From contig BFEA01000113.1 of assembly GCA_003427395.1 (NCBI GenBank), positions 2,885,586-2,918,850 of the forward strand: a stretch of DNA of 33,265 nucleotides, read 5' to 3'. The stretch's first letter is position 1; each line of letters begins with the position of its first letter. Shown here one piece after another: positions 11,371-22,289 of the stretch. The notes under the pieces are model-generated. The model had not been told where the DNA came from and ran no database searches. It saw only the letters and a program-made list of their open reading frames with translations. The position numbers were made by a program, and so were the translations under genes. Source of the DNA: Chara braunii (taxonomy: Eukaryota > Streptophyta > Charophyceae > Charales > Characeae).

Positions 11371-12429
11371 CTTGTATAGACTCATAATGAGTCTTCTTGA
11401 TTAAGACGACCTGCAATCACACACAGGTCAACAAGGTCTCAATACCTCTTTGCCATCTACATGACCCTATCTGAAGTTCATTATAGTAAACTTCAGTCTA
11501 GTCAGGAATAATACTACATCGACATAACTCCTTCTAGATAGCCTCCCTAACTTCTTATCAGACCAATCTCTAAAGGCAGTAGCCTAAGAAGAGAGTATAA
11601 ACTAACATCCGAATACTTTCTGCCTCATCATATAGGATTCCCTACTTAAGACATACATAGACAAAACATCATCAATTTTATCTGGAATAGAATCATAAGA
11701 TAGATATGAATCAAAAGGTTAAGATAGCAGTACATCTCACACAGGGTCACACAACATAAAAATTCCCACAAGAAATGAAAGTTCAAAAACATTCCATAAA
11801 AAAAAAAATCCTTCATATTTATAAATTATTATTTCAATGTTTGTCCAATTCTAAAATTTTTAGTTTCATTTGATAAGTTTCCGTCTAAATACGAGTTTTC
11901 CCTTTCAACTATATTTATTTGTTCAAGATGGAATGAAAGTCTGAACAAGTTTATGAAATGTTTTAATTAAAGTTTTATTCTACAACAACAAATATATTTT
12001 AATTTAGATTGGATTAACCTATTTATGACTGAAAATCCTTACTTAGAATGACAGTCCAATTAAAATATTTTATGAACTCATCCAGACTTCATTCCATCTC
12101 TAGCATGCAATTCAAATAAAAAGAGATACCCCATTCTTGGAAGGAAAGTTCTCAAGTAAAACGAAAAATTTTAAAATTGAAATGACATTTTTTCAGATGA
12201 AATGAAAATTTAAAATTTAGAATGTAATTTTACTATAGAATGGTTATTTAATTTTGGAAAATTTTTCTGTTGCATTCCTTTTACCTCCACCTCAGTAGAA
12301 TCAAGAAGCGGTCTGTCAGTAATGGATCGATCTCTTTTCAGGGCTTTCACGTTTTTATGGCTATCGAGAAGATTAGTAACAGTATTATAGACCACTCGAA
12401 ATCTACTCATCTTCACTGGGCGTTTGCTT
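11371..12429. other. no recognisable gene
   Basis: AT-rich intergenic DNA becoming strongly A/T-rich after about 11,760. There are stops in all frames and no repeat array. Only short spurious open frames occur. Confidence 0.5.
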
Positions 12430-13316
12430 GTGATAGGGCAGACCTCAAGGGTCTTGCTTTGCCTATTTATTGTCTTGCATTAGATCAAGGTCATATGGTA
12501 ATAAGGTGGGCTTCTCGGAGCCTCGCTCCTCTTACTACCACTTCCTTCATCCATGTGGTTGGGCAATAATGCAGGCATCTCAATGCTTTGCTCCTCCTAC
12601 CGCCGCTTGCATTGAAACACTGCTGGCGGGTAATAAGGCAGGTTTCTCTGAGCCTTGATACTCTTATAACACCGTTCATGCCATTATTGCGATAAGGCAG
12701 GCTTCTCGAAGCCTTGCTACTCTTATCACACTGTTCGTGCCATTATTGCGATAAGGCAGACTTCTCGGAGTCTTGCTACTCTTATCACGCTGTCCGTGCC
12801 ATTATTGCGATAAGGCAGACTTATCGGAGTTTTGCTACTCTTATCACACTGTCCGTGTCATTATTGCGATAAGCCAGACTTCTCGGAATCTTGCTACTCT
12901 TATCACACTATTCGTGTTATTATTGCGATAAGGCAGGCTTCTCGGAGCCTTGCTACTCTTATCACACTGTTCATATCATTATTGCAATAAGGCAGGCTTC
13001 TCAGAGCCTTGCTACTTTTATCACACTCTCCGTGCCATTATTGTGATAAGGCAGGCGTCTCGGAGCCTTGCTACTCTTATCACACTGTCCGTGTCATTAT
13101 TGCGATAAGGCAGGCTTCTCGGAGTCTTGCTACTCTTATCACATTGTCCTAACGCATGGCTGGTTGGTAATAAGGCAGGTTTCTCTTATCACCCCCCCCT
13201 TTTTGTGTGTGTCGGTAATAGGGCATGCCTCACGGGGTCTCGCTCCTCCTATTACCACAAAAGTAAATTGAGGTAACAAGGCGGGTCTCTCGGTACCTCA
13301 CTCCTCGTATTACCCC
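12430..13316. repeat. array of about 15 hairpin-forming units, 59 bp in the core
   Basis: Unit starts by eye: 12,431, 12,497, 12,561, 12,628, 12,691, 12,750, 12,809, 12,868, 12,927, 12,986, 13,045, 13,104, 13,166, 13,215 and 13,272. The eight core units from 12,691 to 13,104 are exactly 59 bp apart and very similar. The edge units are more diverged and spaced 49-67 bp. Each core unit reads GATAAGGC, a short loop with CTTCTCGGA, GCCTT, then CTTATC, so GATAAG/CTTATC and AAGGC/GCCTT can pair. Edge units use different but still complementary arms, for example GGTAATAGG with CCTATTACC. There are no CRISPR-like unique spacers. Confidence 0.85.
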
Positions 13317-13329
13317 TGCTAGTTAACTT

Positions 13330-14600
13330 GTTTTAGAAGAACCCTTGTGTCTTAGTGTCACTGTGACTGCGTCACAGTGTCTGTGTGTCACACCATCTGT
13401 TTGTGTTTGTCATAGCATTTGTGTGTGTTTCTCACAATATCTGTGTATATCTGTTTTATATTTTACGGTGCCCTTGTATGTGTCACAGTGTCTATGTGTG
13501 TTTGTCACAGTGTGATTGTGTGTTTCCATATGTGTCACCGTGCACTATGTGTTTGTGCACTGTGTCACTGTATGTCTATTGTGTGAGCGTCATCTATATC
13601 AGTTGTCACTATATGTCTCTTCATCTATGTTATTGTGCATTGTGTTCAAAGACTGGTCGCCCCATCTGCAACGGCCCGCGGGTACAACCCACAATGACTC
13701 TCTATGTGTTCCACTTTGTATGTGTGTTTGTCATCGTGTGACTGTGTGGATTACATTATTTGTGCGTGTGTTTGTGTCACAATGGTTGTACATGTTCCAC
13801 TGTGTATCTGTGTTATGGCGTGCCTGTGACTGTGCGTGACTGTGTATGTGACTGTGCACTCTGTGTGACCGTGCACTGTGTGTCTGTGCCTTAGGAGCTG
13901 CAGCCGTAGCACAAGTCTTTGCTGCTACAAGGTCAAAAGGTAAGTCTGCGGTCTTCCGGAAGACCCGGAAGTGACCTTTCGTGAGTCTAAGCAGGCAATG
14001 CGTAGGCAACTGGGCAAGTGGTAGTAGAACCCGGCCCAGTCTGCGATACCCGGTCCCGGTCGCATTTTGTCAAGTTAGCGAATACCATGTGGGACTGTGT
14101 GCATGTATCTCTCTCCGCGTGTGTCACACTGCACTTTGTGTGTTTCACTGTGTGACCGTGTGGTTCACAGTATCTATCACCTTTACTGTGTATCCGTGTA
14201 TGTCTCTTATATGTGTGCGGGTCAAAGTGTGACCGTGTGTTTTCACTGTGTCTTTGTGTGTGTCACAATGTCTGTGTCTGTTCCACCGTGGATGCGTGTG
14301 TTTCGCTGTATATGTCACTATGCACTGTGTCTGTGCCGCCGTGCATCTGTGTGACTGTGTACCTGTGTGGTTTACTGTGTGTGTCACAGTGACCGTGTGC
14401 GTTCACAGTATCTGTGTTTTCACAGTGTTTGTGTGCATTCACAGTGTCTGTGCGAGTGTCACAATGTCTGTGTATGTGTCACAGTGTATCTGTGTGACTC
14501 TGTATCCGTGTCACAGTGTGCATCGTGTGCCTTTCACCGTGTTTGCGTTATGGTAACTGTATGACTGTGTATCTGTATGTCACTTGTGCCTCCTTGTCTG
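13330..14600. repeat. degenerate GTGTCACAGTGT low-complexity region
   Basis: About 1.2 kb of words such as TGTGTCAC, CACTGTGT and GTGTTTGTCAC with irregular spacing of roughly 16-25 bases. Two non-repetitive insertions interrupt it (about 13,643-13,705 and 13,885-14,095). Val/Cys/Ser-rich open frames on the plus strand and His/Thr-rich ones on the minus strand come from the repeat and are not genes. Confidence 0.8.
13934..13981. repeat. inverted repeat with a perfect 16-bp palindrome
   Basis: GGTCTTCCGGAAGACC at 13,950-13,965 is self-complementary. Outside it AAAGGT (left) pairs with ACCTTT (right), giving an interrupted cruciform-type structure of about 48 bp. It lies in the longer unique insertion of the GT-rich region. 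Confidence 0.7.
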
Positions 14601-14656
14601 TCTATTTCCTTATCTGTTATTTTCTGTCTGTCTGCTTGTCGTTTTCTGTCTGTCTG

Positions 14657-14833
<177 letters not shown>

Positions 14834-14839
14834 AACAAA

Positions 14840-15205
14840 CGATTGTGGCAGCGTATATTTCCTTGTTCCTGCGGTAGATTGATTCGACTTGCTCATCCTG
14901 GGGATGGGAGTACCATGTGGTCAGTCACGTGACCGAATGCTTATCTGTCGTCTGCGAGAAGCAACATACCGAGATCATGGCATGGAGGCACGACAGGCAC
15001 AAGTGTGGATTTCACTCAAGTTGGGTGGATGACGAACAACCACACAGCGCCATCGGAGGATGCATCAAACATCCGCAAGTCTCCACCCTCGCATATGATA
15101 AGCAGCGGATGCAGGGCCGAGGCAGCCTGCGCCATTGTTGCGTGGCGCCAGTCGGACGACAAGGAGCACAGAGCCTCCTTACCAAGTCGCGACTCCTCCC
15201 ATGAT
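14840..15205 (+). repeat. dispersed repeat next to (AC)n, plus-strand copy
   Basis: The head (GGCAGCGTATATTTCC, then GCTCATCC) and body (TCCGCAAGTCTCCAC, AAGCAGCGGATGCAGGG, AAGTCGCGA) recur on the minus strand at 16,427-17,010. The head alone recurs at 24,486-24,540. The body contains a 95-codon open frame (14,917-15,204). The partner copy has a related frame sharing KQRMQGR and LRH motifs, but flanking frames differ by indels. It may descend from coding sequence of an unknown transposon or may be noncoding; I do not recognise a protein family. Confidence 0.65.
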
Positions 15206-16048
15206 AAACAAAATGGGCCGTAGTGAGTGCCGACACGAAGGCAATCATCACAACAAAGTCCCAACTACTCTCCCTTTGCCTTCTTCTCTCCTCTGTCTTC
15301 TTCCCTTTTTGACACTCCTCTTTCTTTCTCCCTGTCGATTCTTTCTTCCTACCGTACTAACTTACTTTATTCATATATATAGGTGAGTTAGCAATTAAAC
15401 CGCTATAATAATAATAGTTGTTGTAATAATAATAATAATAACCAATAATAATAATAGCGATAATAATAATAGCAACAAGGATAATCATAATTAAAATACA
15501 GGTAATGAATGTATACAAGCTATATTTTCAGCCTGATACACTTAGGAATCAGGAGTCTCTCGTTTTGGGTGAGATCGCTCGAGAAATGGTTATGGCGTCA
15601 GTCAACGTAATAGGTAATTTTTCGCCACTCATTCTCTCTGATTCTGTTTCATTCCCCCTCATTCTCTCTGTGAACTCCCTCTCTGTTTCTCTCTTATCTC
15701 GCTGCTTCTTCTTACCGCCTCGACCTTCTCCTATCACGCGCTCTTCGGCTTCTTTGCACTGCACATGCCCTCATTTATACCACGCGAGCTTTTTTTCTTT
15801 CTCTCACGCGTGCATGAGCTACTAGCTCCTTTTCCTATCTACGATTAGTTGAATCGAACTCGAAAGGGTCAGGGTAGAAAGAGAGAGGAAAAAATGTTGA
15901 ACTTACCTTCAGTTCGATTTTGTGAAGTGACTTGAGAGTTGTGGGATAAGTGGGGACCTATGATGCGTGCGCCTGCTACACGACCGCAAGGGAGAGTGCA
16001 CACACTGCCAGGTGAGCCGCCTTTCCTTTCTCTTCTCCCTCTCACATT
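15206..16048. other. no recognisable gene; AAT-rich patch
   Basis: Mostly TC-rich DNA with an (ATA/AAT)n-like patch at about 15,405-15,475. Short open frames on both strands show no recognisable domain. Confidence 0.45.
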
Positions 16049-16068
16049 CTCTCTCTCTCTCTCTGTCA

Positions 16069-16136
<68 letters not shown>
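16049..16136. repeat. (TC)n(AC)n compound microsatellite
   Basis: (CT)n at 16,049-16,064, a short bridge, then (CA)n at 16,069-16,136. Confidence 0.95.
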
Positions 16137-16139
<3 letters not shown>

Positions 16140-16426
16140 TGGTGATGAAAAATACAACTATTGTTAACCTTCTCTCGGGGAAAATAAGTAGAAGAAGAGA
16201 AGAGGAGAAAGAGAGGAGGGGAGAGGAAAACTCACCTGACCATGTAGTCGATGATGACAACTTTTTGGATGTGCGGAAGCATCGACGGTGGTGACCCGTC
16301 ACCGACTCTCAGCTTCAGCATCCTTATTCCGTAGGTTTCGAGAGAGTGATTGCGACTTTTTCTGGAGTTGTCTGCATGTCCGGATGAGCAACGACGCATT
16401 CGTTTGTATTGGAATGTCTCGCGACT

Positions 16427-17010
16427 TAGTAAGAAGCATGTGCACTCTTTGTCATTCGAGTGGCACCATGCAGTAGTGGCGCAATTGGTCTCGACCCTGC
16501 ATCCGCTGCTTACCAAGATGTGAGAGTGGAGACTTGCGGATGTGCAATGCACCCTCCGATGACGTCATGAGGTTGGTCGTCATCCGCCCGACTTGTTGGA
16601 ATGCGCGCACGTGTTTGTCGTATTCCTCATGTTGTGCAGTGGTCTCGGCATGTTGCACTTCGTAACGGATCGTATTGAGTAGCAGAGGACATCGCTCTGG
16701 CGGCTGGCAAAGATGGCGACGAGGAGAGAGAGAAACAAAATAGGTAAGTCTCCTATCTCGCAGCAAACTTTGCGGCTCTTAATCGATAGGATGAACAAAA
16801 TCCAATGAATCTGCTGCTAGAGCATTGAAGTATACACTACTATGGGAATGAGTGAGTGTGTGTGTGTGTGTCTGAGTGTGTGAGAAAGAATGAGAGAAAA
16901 CAAGCAAGTGATCAATCTCGCGACTAGTCTTATGGTTCTTTCTCGATAAGATGAACAAAATCGAATGAATCTACCACTAAAACATGGAAATATACACTAC
17001 TACAGGCATG
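16427..17010 (-). repeat. dispersed repeat, minus-strand copy with a tandemly duplicated head
   Basis: On the minus strand this matches 14,840-15,205 over the body (about 16,427-16,680) and the head. The head occurs twice: 16,740-16,850 and 16,905-17,010 share GATGAACAAAATCNAATGAATCT and TATACACTACTA as read on the plus strand. A 104-codon minus-strand frame (16,452-16,766) spans the body; its product matches no family I know. Together with the plus copy it forms an inverted pair, each with an outer CA/GT microsatellite. Confidence 0.65.
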
Positions 17011-17037
17011 CGTGTGTGTATGTATATGGATGCGCGA

Positions 17038-17038
<1 letters not shown>

Positions 17039-17092
<54 letters not shown>
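17039..17092. repeat. (GT)n microsatellite
   Basis: A pure TG run of about 54 bases. A shorter (GT)n lies at about 16,857-16,870. Both flank heads of the dispersed repeat, as (AC)n does at 14.8 kb. Confidence 0.95.
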
Positions 17093-17094
<2 letters not shown>

Positions 17095-17187
17095 TACGTG
17101 TGTGTATGCGTGAGAAAGAAAGAGAGAGGCTAAAAATAGAGATAAAGACTTATCTGGTCGCCACAGACTGCTGCGACCCTGAATACA

Positions 17188-17290
17188 CTTCACCTCGACA
17201 TGACTGTATCTGGCCGGAGGGATAGTTATAATACATTTATTACGACTTATTATTAATATTATTACTAATATTATTATTACTATTATTTAT
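17188..17290. repeat. CGACATG(A/G)CTGT repeat, first copy
   Basis: CGACATGACTGTATCTGGCCGGAGGGATAG, broken here as CGACATGACTGTATC and GGCCGGAGGGATAG, runs into a TTA-rich tail. It aligns with 17,658-17,760 about 464 bp downstream. A minus-strand view shows similarity to the segment immediately after the hammerhead motif at 24,610. Confidence 0.6.
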
Positions 17291-17657
17291 TTTATTATTT
17301 ATTCGCATTTATTGATGGGGATAGATTGTTGTCATTATCGATCTTGAACGAGGAATGCCTAGTAAGCGTGAGTCATCAACTCACGATGATAATGTCCCTG
17401 CCTTTGTGTCCGGGTCTTGGTGATCTTCTGGTTTGCCGTTGGGAGTGTTGTGAGAAGTCCATTGAACCTTATTATTAGAGGAAGGAGATGTTGTAACAAG
17501 GTTACATAGGTAAACATGTGGAAGGATCGTTGACACATGAATGGTCGGCCTTCAAGGTGTGGGACGTTGACGTGCTCTCCTTTCCACCAACCTTAATTCA
17601 CTTGCTCGATCTGTTGTTGAGCGGTTCTTCCCTGAATAGAACCCCCCCCTCCCCCCC

Positions 17658-17760
17658 CGACATGGCTGTGTCGGGCAGGAAAGATAGCTAGTATACATTC
17701 GTTCTCACTTGTTATTAATTATTATTATTATTAGTAGTAGTAGTTGTAGTATTAGTATTA
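17658..17760. repeat. CGACATG(A/G)CTGT repeat, second copy, with TTA tail
   Basis: CGACATGGCTGTGTCG at 17,658-17,673 is a near-palindrome (CGACA/TGTCG arms). It is preceded by a C-rich run and followed by GGCAGGAAAGATAG and a (TTA)n tail, matching the 17,188 copy. Confidence 0.6.
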
Positions 17761-17835
17761 GTATTAGTATTAGTATCTTTAGTAGTAGTAGTAGTAGTAG
17801 TAGTAGTAGAAGTAGTATTTCTATTATTATTGTAT
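17705..17835. repeat. (TTA)n and (GTA)n microsatellites
   Basis: TTATTA runs pass into TAGTATTAGTATTAG and then (AGT)n, with some interruptions. Confidence 0.9.
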
Positions 17836-17839
17836 TTGG

Positions 17840-18985
17840 AATCGTAGCCGTGATTAAGACTATGTACGTTTGAGGAACTTATAAGGAGACACAGGGGGAT
17901 GTCGACACATGAAGAGGAAGAAGAACGCAGAGGGAGAAAGGAGAAGAACGAGAGGATAAGCAGACAAAGGAGGAGATTCCGATGAGAAGGAGAATGAGGG
18001 ATAAAACCAACATGGTCATAGAAAAAGTAGGAGATGGAGGAAGAAAGATAAGGAGAAAAGATAAAGAAGAAGAATAAGAAGAAGAAGAAGAAGAAGAGGG
18101 ATGGCGGCCATCGACTGCGTCAGACTATTTCATCGGGCATTACCAAATCGTTAGGAGGATGAACTTTGACAATCTTTCATGGTGCATTCAACTGATGGAT
18201 AAGAAGTCACTATGTCGCCCAAGGTGAGCCAAATTGCCGATCTTGCTTGGACCTACGCACATACAAACAACCAAGGGGGTAAGTACATCATCAGGAAAGA
18301 AGTAGGATCACACGAGAGGAGTAAAAGTTGGGAGAAAGTTTATTTGGTGTCGTTTGTATAGTCATCGAACCCCTCCTCTCTGCCACGACCTTGATTTATC
18401 TTACTATAATATGCATGCCCTCAATCATGGGGTAGGTTCATTCGCCTCTCGGCAAGAGAAACACGAGCGAATAGAAGGGGAAGGTGATGTGGGATATGCA
18501 TAGGAACAAAATCTCACACGAGAAGGGAATACATGCGAAAGGTGGAAAATTGGCAGACAGGGGTTGTGAAAAATTTTGCTAGAATGTATATGTGCGTGAG
18601 AGAAAGAGAGAGAAGAAGAGGTAAAGTGAGAGAGAGAGAGAGGTGAGGTTGATGATGTGCGGGCATGTACTTGGTCTTGGCGATGCTCTACGAGGGACGA
18701 AATCTTCATGTACGTTTATTCTGCTGCTGACGTTAACAGTTGCATTGTCAATTCGTACGTTGGTAGGAGTTGCATGTTAGTAGTCTGGGCGTCGAGCACC
18801 AAGTGGGAAAAGGACTCTAAATACTTATGTTGTTGACGGTGAGAGTATGCTCTCATTGACAATCGGATGCAGTGTTTTGGTTTTCCGTTGGTGTAGTATC
18901 GGTGCAATTCTGCTTTCTGGACAGTGTCAGACTTCCTGACTTTCAATATGATTTTGCAATCTGGAATCTATCATTTCGCCATTGC
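17840..18985. other. no recognisable gene; purine-rich first third
   Basis: 17,885-18,100 is purine-rich and ends in (GAA)n at about 18,064-18,098. The rest is mixed sequence with short open frames (76-94 codons) that show no family signature. Confidence 0.45.
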
Positions 18986-19164
18986 TCATTTTTCTTGCAT
19001 TACTCTAAGTGAGGACGCCGCCCGACCGAGCTTGGCCTGGCCGGTTGGGCCAGGAGTGGGGAGCTCGGGTAAACCGGGCGGGCTAAAAAACTGCCCATAA
19101 TTTTTTATTTTACTTTTTTTTAACCGGGGTCGTTCTGCGCTCGACGAGAGGATCCTGAATCTGC

Positions 19165-19320
19165 AATAAAATTTTGGTTTTGGTTTTGGGGGTGGGGGGC
19201 TGGTCTGGGTGGGGGGTGCTGGGTTGAGGGGGTGTCTGGGGGTTGGGGGCTCTGCATGTGTATTGCCTGTTGTATGCTGAATGTATGTCATCTGATATGT
19301 ACTGGGTTGGGGGCTCGCAT
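19165..19320 (+). other. G-rich tract with G-quadruplex potential
   Basis: Runs of 3-6 Gs (GGGGGTGGGGGG, GGGTGGGGGG, GAGGGGG, TGGGGGTTGGGGG) are separated by 2-9 bases over about 80 bp, then become sparser. The canonical pattern of four G-runs with short loops is met several times on the plus strand. Any biological role is unknown. Confidence 0.7.
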
Positions 19321-19379
19321 GTTTGTTGCCTGCTGCTCTGATGTCTGTTGCATGCATGTTATCGTCCATTTCATTCTGA

Positions 19380-20375
19380 AGAAAAACAAGACTGGCAAAA
19401 ATGAAGAAGATTGACGAGAAGAAGAAGAAAAAGATGAACATGGATGGATGGAGAGGGGGAGGGATGGCGAGATGTGAGGATGGAGGGATGGAGGGAGACT
19501 GCTTAACAACGTCCAAGAAGAAGAAGAAGATGGATGGATGGATGGAGGGGGGGAGGGATGGCGAGATGGAATGGAGGGAGGAATGGAGGTAGTGACCAAT
19601 GGATGGATGGATGATGGAGGATGGCGAGATGAGATGGGGGGAGGGAGGGATAGACGGTGGAGGATGGAGAATAGCGAGATGAGATGGAGGGAGTGATGAA
19701 TGGATGGATGATGGAGGATGGAGGATGGCGAGACGGGATGGAGGGAGGGAGGGATGGATGGGAGGATGGAGAAAGGTAGGGAGGGAGTATGGAAGGAGGG
19801 AAAGAGGAAGAAAAGGAGAGAAGAAAACCTAGCGAATGGAGTAGAAGCAGAAAAAGAAAAAGAAAAAGAAAAAGAAGAAAGGTGAGGAGGGGAAGAACAA
19901 GAAGATCAAGAAAGATCGAGGAGAAAGATAAAAACGCGAGGGGGAGGAGGGGGAAAAGAAGAAGACGAGAGGACGACGAGGAGAAAAAAAAGAGAAGAAG
20001 AAGATGATGAGCGGAGAAGGAGGGGGAGTAGGACGACCTTCGTTTTTTTTTTTTTAACTGTCGTGTCTCACGTGACCTACCGAATATCAACGAACTAGAA
20101 GAAGAAAAAAAAGAAGAAGACGAAGAAGAAGGGGAACACGAAGAAGAAGAGGAGGAGGAGGAAGAGAAAGAAAACGAGTGGGGGAGAAGGGCAAGACGAA
20201 GGGAAAGAAAACGAGTGGGAGGAGGAACCGAAAGAAAGAAGACGAAAGGTTATGGAGGAAGATGAAAACGGAAGGGGAACGAGGGGAAGACAAAAAAAAC
20301 GAGAGGAGGAGAGAGAAAAAAAAGAAGAAAAAAAAGAAGAAGAAGAAGATGAGTCGAGAAGAGGGGGGTAGGTGG
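19380..20375 (+). repeat. about 1 kb polypurine tract with GGATGGATGGAGG minisatellite
   Basis: From 19,430 to about 19,790 the plus strand is an irregular GGATGGATGGA(G)GGG minisatellite with recurring GGCGAGATG blocks. From 19,790 to 20,037 and 20,098 to 20,370 it is almost pure A/G with AAGAAG and GAGGAG words. The break at 20,040-20,097 contains a T-run and a short unique sequence. Strand asymmetry is extreme, so the Lys/Arg/Glu frames (plus) and Ser/Phe/Leu frames (minus, up to 195 codons) are composition artefacts. Confidence 0.85.
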
Positions 20376-20379
20376 ACGG

Positions 20380-22000
20380 CTTGTCGTATCTCACGTTGTC
20401 GGGCGAATCGGCTCTCGCCTTTTCGCAAAGGCAAGAGCCATCCCGACCATGTCACGCAGGAATTCAATGAAACAAAATCAAGAGACCACTCGGGAACGAC
20501 ACAAAATAGCCCCACGAACTGCCAAGACGGGAGTGGTCGTGTTGTCCCTTCGTCGCTCTAGCCGGGTGTGTCAGTTGTGCTTCCCCCAGTCCCATACGAA
20601 AGGGTAGATTCCCGTGGGGCACAACTTACCTTCCCTAAGGGGTTGTCACCACCATTAGGGGCGTATCCCTACTAAGCTACTAACCTACGTGCGAAAGTTT
20701 TTAAATGCAGTCGCAGAGGTAGGTCAATCGATGGTGTTTACTCGTTCGTTGTGGTATAGATACGCTTGGTTAACGTCATGCGAACCCGAGCGTCGTCCGT
20801 TCCTTAGGGCGCTGATCTCCTAAGTACGAAACGTACGCCCGTCGACTAGGACAGTCTCAATGAAGCGTGAAACCCAAATATTAATCGTAGTCCTTTTAGA
20901 CACTAGTCAAAAGAAAGTTACAATAACCACTCATAGTTATGTCAAAACAAATCGACAGTAGTCGATAAGAATGTGCATCCAACTTGAAATGATAAATGAA
21001 AGATTTCGAAGCATCATATGATACATCCAAAAATACAAGATCAAAATATTATCCGACCACCCCGGGTTGAATTCAAAAAAAAATCATACAACCGCCAATG
21101 AGGAGTTGACTTTCAACAATAAAATAGACGCAGTCGACAAGGTAGTCAGACAGTCTCAGTTTTAACTTGATGAGCCGCACATCCAAAATCATTCATTCTA
21201 GCCTACTGTCGGCTTGAAACTAAACCCGCATACACCCGTCTCCATACGTTTCTAATATTTTTGGATGACGGACTGCTTTGCTTCCTCTCTTGAGCACAAA
21301 GCTCGGATCTCAAAAGTCGGGCCGTCTCCACCTAATCGGCAAAGTACCCCCTCATAGAATGGTCCACTTTGGGTCGATAACAAGGTCGGTTCCTAAAGCA
21401 ACAAACCTTTGCCTTATATTTTTCCTTAAGAGAGAACATATTTACCACAAGTAGGTTTCAATAGTTCTCTTTTCTCCTAAGTTCAGGGTATCTTGAACGG
21501 AAAAAAAAAGTTGAAGGAGATCGAGAATGATGATCATTTGGACAGATATAAGTAGACAAGGTCGTTTGGAATAGAACTTGAAAGGATCAATTCTTGGGAA
21601 AAGGCCAAGTCCATTTGACCTTATTTGCTTTATTTCAACCGAATTCATTTTATGACACTCGCTGAATTAATTTTTTTCAAAACAACGAGTCTTTTTTACA
21701 AGCAGACAGGTGGAAGATAGAAAGCAATCAACCTTATTCATCATCCATCGTAGACACAATCAACCTCCTTTGCAAACATTCTTCTACCTGCCTGCACACC
21801 AATCCGGAGCAAAACAAGTTGGGAAAGCAAGCGAAAACCCATACCCAAAGTCAGACATTTTCATTCACTTGTATGACTCGTACAACTTTCCTTTATCTTT
21901 GCTTTCGAACATTCTAAACAAACAGGGTAAAGCAAAGTGTGGGTTCATACGGGTATGAAGGGAAGCCTGAGTCAATCAACTGACCTTGAGTGAAGTTTGA
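20380..22000 (+). repeat. dispersed repeat, copy B (partner at 10.1-11.4 kb)
   Basis: It shares ordered blocks with copy A, best over about 20,640-20,840. The middle (20,870-21,650) has no clear match and may include an insertion. The distal part (21,690-22,000) matches weakly. No ORF is conserved between the copies. It contains GGCTCTCGCC near 20,411 facing GGCAAGAGCC near 20,430, a local inverted repeat. Confidence 0.55.
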
Positions 22001-22289
22001 ATCAGCTCACTTAAGAAAGTTGAGAAATGTTTCAATCAAAGTAAAGGATAACCGCCATTGAAGTTGATAATACACGGCGAACAACTCTATAAGTTGTGGC
22101 CGTCCCACTATACCATGGTCTACCTCCTTCTCCAAGTGTCCAAATGAGCAAGAGTCGATCCCATTGAGAGGACTCAAGTGGGATAAACCTCCAGGAGGGT
22201 GCTCCCAAGAATAACTTCCACATGGTCTCAATGCAATCCCCATTGCACCACAACTCCCAGACTGTCCCAATCCGAACTATTGGTCTAAA

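Noticed and set aside
12430-13316. Regularly spaced repeats that superficially resemble a CRISPR array
   Set aside because: The whole 59-bp unit is repeated with no unique spacers, arms are variable, there are no cas genes, and the context is eukaryotic.
18986-19516. 176-codon minus-strand frame with a less biased C-terminal part
   Set aside because: The N-terminal half is low-complexity from the GGATGGA tract and the rest shows no family motif; without a homologue or transcript I do not call it.
19503-20090. 195-codon minus-strand open frame
   Set aside because: It lies wholly in the polypurine/GGATGGA tract; its Ser/Leu/Phe/Pro product is a direct result of base composition.
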